A stretch of 23,139 nt of DNA. Origin: Crenothrix polyspora (GTDB lineage: Bacteria; Pseudomonadota; Gammaproteobacteria; Methylococcales; Methylomonadaceae). The position numbers and the translations under genes were made by a program. Positions 21,183 through 23,139 of this stretch are shown piece after piece. The stretch's first letter is position 1. The number at the start of each line of letters is the position of its first letter. The notes beneath the pieces are model-generated. The model searched no databases and was not told where the DNA came from. It was given only the letters and a program-made list of their open reading frames with translations. The DNA is taken from NCBI GenBank assembly GCA_945903675.1, contig CAMDOP010000017.1:1-23139 (forward strand), read 5' to 3'.

Positions 21183-22896
21183 TGTTGACCGTATCTAAGC
21201 TTATCGCATTAATATCATCGCCAGAGCGCTTGTTCCACAATTCCTCACGATTAAGGCCATGATGATAAAGGCGCGTGGCTTCGGTGGCCATTAATAACTC
21301 TAGCTCTTTTTGCTTGACGGCTAAGTTCACTTGCAAAATTTCGACTTGGGCATTGACTTCATCCTGAGCAAGTTCGATAACGCGACGTTTATATTCGACA
21401 TTGGCCAGCATTAACTGTTCGGTTGCTAGTTCATCTTGTTCTTTTTGCCATCTGGCCGTGCCCATCAGTACTTCGCCATCGGCTTGATAAACATCCGATA
21501 GGGTAATGCCTAGCTTATCGATCACCAACTCACGCACTTGATTAGAATGCTCGCTACCGCGTGATTTGATAATCGATAAAGCGCGATTGCGTTCGCCGCC
21601 CAGTATCGAATAACTGATATGGATCCAGGTGTCGGCGACTGCCGAAATTTGTATGCCGGTTTCTTCATTCAGAGAATCACCGCCATTGCCCAGTAAACTG
21701 GTGCACAGCAAGGTAATGCCGCTGGCTTTGGTCAGGGTGAGGATTTTTTCAGGCATACGTCTGCGACTATCACCTTCACTATGCACGATGGCAGACAAAG
21801 GGTCGATGACAAAGCACTCAGGCTTATAGCTTTCGATCATTTTACGTAAGTTGCCGACTTGTTCTTCTGTGCCAGCCAAGCTACTGCGTATGGATTCTAC
21901 ATGCAGTAAGCCACTGTCGACATAGGGGGCTAAATTAATGCTGATGGATTTTAGGTTGCGGACAATTTCACTGACTGATTCATCAAAACTGACATACAAG
22001 CAGCGTTCACCTCGTTGACAGGCGGCGAGTATAAACATGCCGCAAAGACTCGATTTTGACGTGCCGGGTGCGCCGCTTAATAATACCGCAGAGCCTTTAT
22101 AGTAACCGCCACCTAACATACTATCTAAACGCGGCACACCTGAGGAAATGCGTACGTTGCTGGCAATTTGGTCTTGAGAACTTTCTGGAAAAGCGATAAT
22201 CTCAGCGCCGTGATCACCTAATAATAAAGTGACTTCGCCAGAATAAAAGCCAGAACCTCGGTATTTAACGACGCGCAATGAGCGGTGTGCGACTCTGTCA
22301 TCCATTTCATGGCTCAGATCGATCACACAATCCACCATGTATTGCATGAAATCTTTGTAGTCGAGTCCTGACAAGCCGGAATCATTGTTTTTGCAGGTGA
22401 CTATGCCGGTCATGGCATTACTGACCAGCCAGTCGTTGAGTCTAAACAACTCGCGGCGCTCAGCTTTAGGATTATCGAGTAGCGATAACAACACGTCGAT
22501 AGAATCAAACACGATGCGTTTAGCGCCGATTTGATCCGCTTTGGCTTTGAGCATGGCCAGTAGCCCAGTGAGTTCAAAGTCACCCGACCAAAGATCTTCG
22601 GCCCGAGGCTTACCGTCTAAGAAAAATAATTCTTTATTTTGTAAATCCGGCAAATCCCAGCCAAAGGTCGCGGCATTGATGACTATACGCCTGGCATCTT
22701 CTTCAAAGGCGACAAAAATCCCTGGTTCACCTTGTTTGGCGCCATTCACCAAAATTTGTAAGGCCAATACCGTTTTTCCACAACCCGGGCCACCCGCCAG
22801 CAGTGAACAACGACCTTGGGGTAAGCCGCCATAAGTGATTTCGTCTAGTCCGCGGATACCGGTAAGTGTTTTGTTGAGTGTAGATGAAGTGGGCAT
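21175..22896 (-). CDS. kaiC: KaiC-family double-domain ATPase
   Basis: A 573-residue tandem RecA-like ATPase. CI: Walker A GGPGCGKT (35-42), catalytic pair FEED (E65, E66), Walker B IVFDSID. CII: Walker A GAPGTSKS (275-282), catalytic pair as DE (D305, E306; cyanobacterial KaiC has EE), Walker B CFVIDPLS. The segment matching the S431-T432 phosphosites of cyanobacterial KaiC reads QISAVADT: S418 is kept, T432 is replaced by A419. After about residue 480 comes a charged, heptad-rich tail of roughly 70 residues, probably a coiled coil, in place of the short KaiA-binding tail; no kaiA is present. The ATG at 22896 has no clear ribosome site. First gene of the kaiC-kaiB-kinase operon. Timing or stress-signalling function is inferred from relatives. 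Confidence 0.92.
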   Translation of the reverse strand: MPTSSTLNKTLTGIRGLDEITYGGLPQGRCSLLAGGPGCGKTVLALQILVNGAKQGEPGIFVAFEEDARRIVINAATFGWDLPDLQNKELFFLDGKPRAEDLWSGDFELTGLLAMLKAKADQIGAKRIVFDSIDVLLSLLDNPKAERRELFRLNDWLVSNAMTGIVTCKNNDSGLSGLDYKDFMQYMVDCVIDLSHEMDDRVAHRSLRVVKYRGSGFYSGEVTLLLGDHGAEIIAFPESSQDQIASNVRISSGVPRLDSMLGGGYYKGSAVLLSGAPGTSKSSLCGMFILAACQRGERCLYVSFDESVSEIVRNLKSISINLAPYVDSGLLHVESIRSSLAGTEEQVGNLRKMIESYKPECFVIDPLSAIVHSEGDSRRRMPEKILTLTKASGITLLCTSLLGNGGDSLNEETGIQISAVADTWIHISYSILGGERNRALSIIKSRGSEHSNQVRELVIDKLGITLSDVYQADGEVLMGTARWQKEQDELATEQLMLANVEYKRRVIELAQDEVNAQVEILQVNLAVKQKELELLMATEATRLYHHGLNREELWNKRSGDDINAISLDTVNNA

Positions 22897-22939
22897 AATG
22901 TTTTAGGGCGCTAATGTAGATTTGGGTTTCTACTATAGC

Positions 22940-22990
22940 TGTAGTTTTGTTTCAATACTACAAAAATGTAATCATTTTTTACATGTAAAA
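22940..22990 (-). promoter_or_regulatory. Dyad-rich region upstream of the kaiC operon
   Basis: Three dyads are packed together: TGTAGT and ACTACA (22940-22945, 22957-22962) with an 11-base spacer, TACAAAAATGTA (22959-22970), and the perfect 14-base palindrome TTTTACATGTAAAA (22977-22990). All use TGTA/TACA half-sites. They lie 44-94 bp upstream of the kaiC start codon, where a regulator could act. TATAGT (minus strand, near 22932-22937) is a possible -10 box but has no well-spaced -35. Confidence 0.4.
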
Positions 22991-23139
22991 TATTGTATTA
23001 GTGTAAAGATATCAAAGTGATACGAATTTAATTTTAAATAAAATACTGTACAAACGGGGTGCGATTTGTAAGCCTGTTATTCATGTTTTAAAAGCAAGCT
23101 AGGGTGCTCGATTGTAATGGCACAAAAACCGATTGTGAG
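22991..23139. other. AT-rich right edge of the window
   Basis: No gene can be called. An ATG at 23117 begins an open plus-strand frame (MAQKPIV) that runs off the edge. An AGGG lies about 12 bases upstream, so a divergent gene may start here, but seven codons are not enough to support one. Confidence 0.3.

Overview
The window looks like a chromosomal segment of a gammaproteobacterium. The strongest evidence is the minus-strand block hfq-hflX-hflK-hflC-hisZ-purA, a classic gammaproteobacterial order. The moderate-to-low G+C, the ygfX/ygfZ pair, a stand-alone heme A synthase and the many intergenic palindromes would fit a methanotroph of the Methylococcales. That finer placement is inference from gene content, not a database result.

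Layout from left to right. (1) 1-3750 is accessory: the start of an IS30-type transposase cut by the window edge, a GT1-type glycosyltransferase, a DUF523/DUF1722 protein and a DUF2959 coiled-coil protein, with palindromic repeats in the gaps. (2) 3749-10697 is the housekeeping block purA, hisZ, hflC, hflK, hflX, hfq and a YgfX-like membrane protein, all on the minus strand. A double hairpin separates hflC from hisZ. (3) 10935-12901 on the plus strand holds ygfZ and ctaA, which overlap by 4 bp. (4) 13057-16569 holds a class I aspartate-type aminotransferase (minus) and uvrB (plus), with a repeat-filled gap between them. (5) 16600-18440 holds two minus-strand toxin-antitoxin pairs (DUF5615/DUF433 and ParE-RelE/ParD), each followed at its 3' side by a copy of the same roughly 160-bp composite repeat. 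(6) 18443-22896 is a tight three-gene minus-strand operon: kaiC, kaiB and a PAS-rich hybrid histidine kinase, each overlapping the next by 8 bp.

The genes form several functional groups. HflK/HflC form the membrane complex that controls FtsH. HflX is a ribosome-rescue GTPase and Hfq an RNA chaperone. HisZ feeds histidine synthesis and PurA AMP synthesis. YgfZ (Fe-S maintenance) and CtaA (heme A) both serve respiratory cofactors. KaiC-KaiB-kinase is a candidate proteobacterial Kai signalling module. By eye its KaiC keeps only the serine of the usual Ser-Thr phosphorylation pair and carries a coiled-coil tail.

The most unusual non-coding content is a set of small palindromic repeat families. 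One has conserved loops and stems that differ between copies but still pair. One copy of it forms the apparent uvrB terminator, and composite copies of two other families bracket the toxin-antitoxin modules. All identifications were made by eye from family signatures; no search was run.
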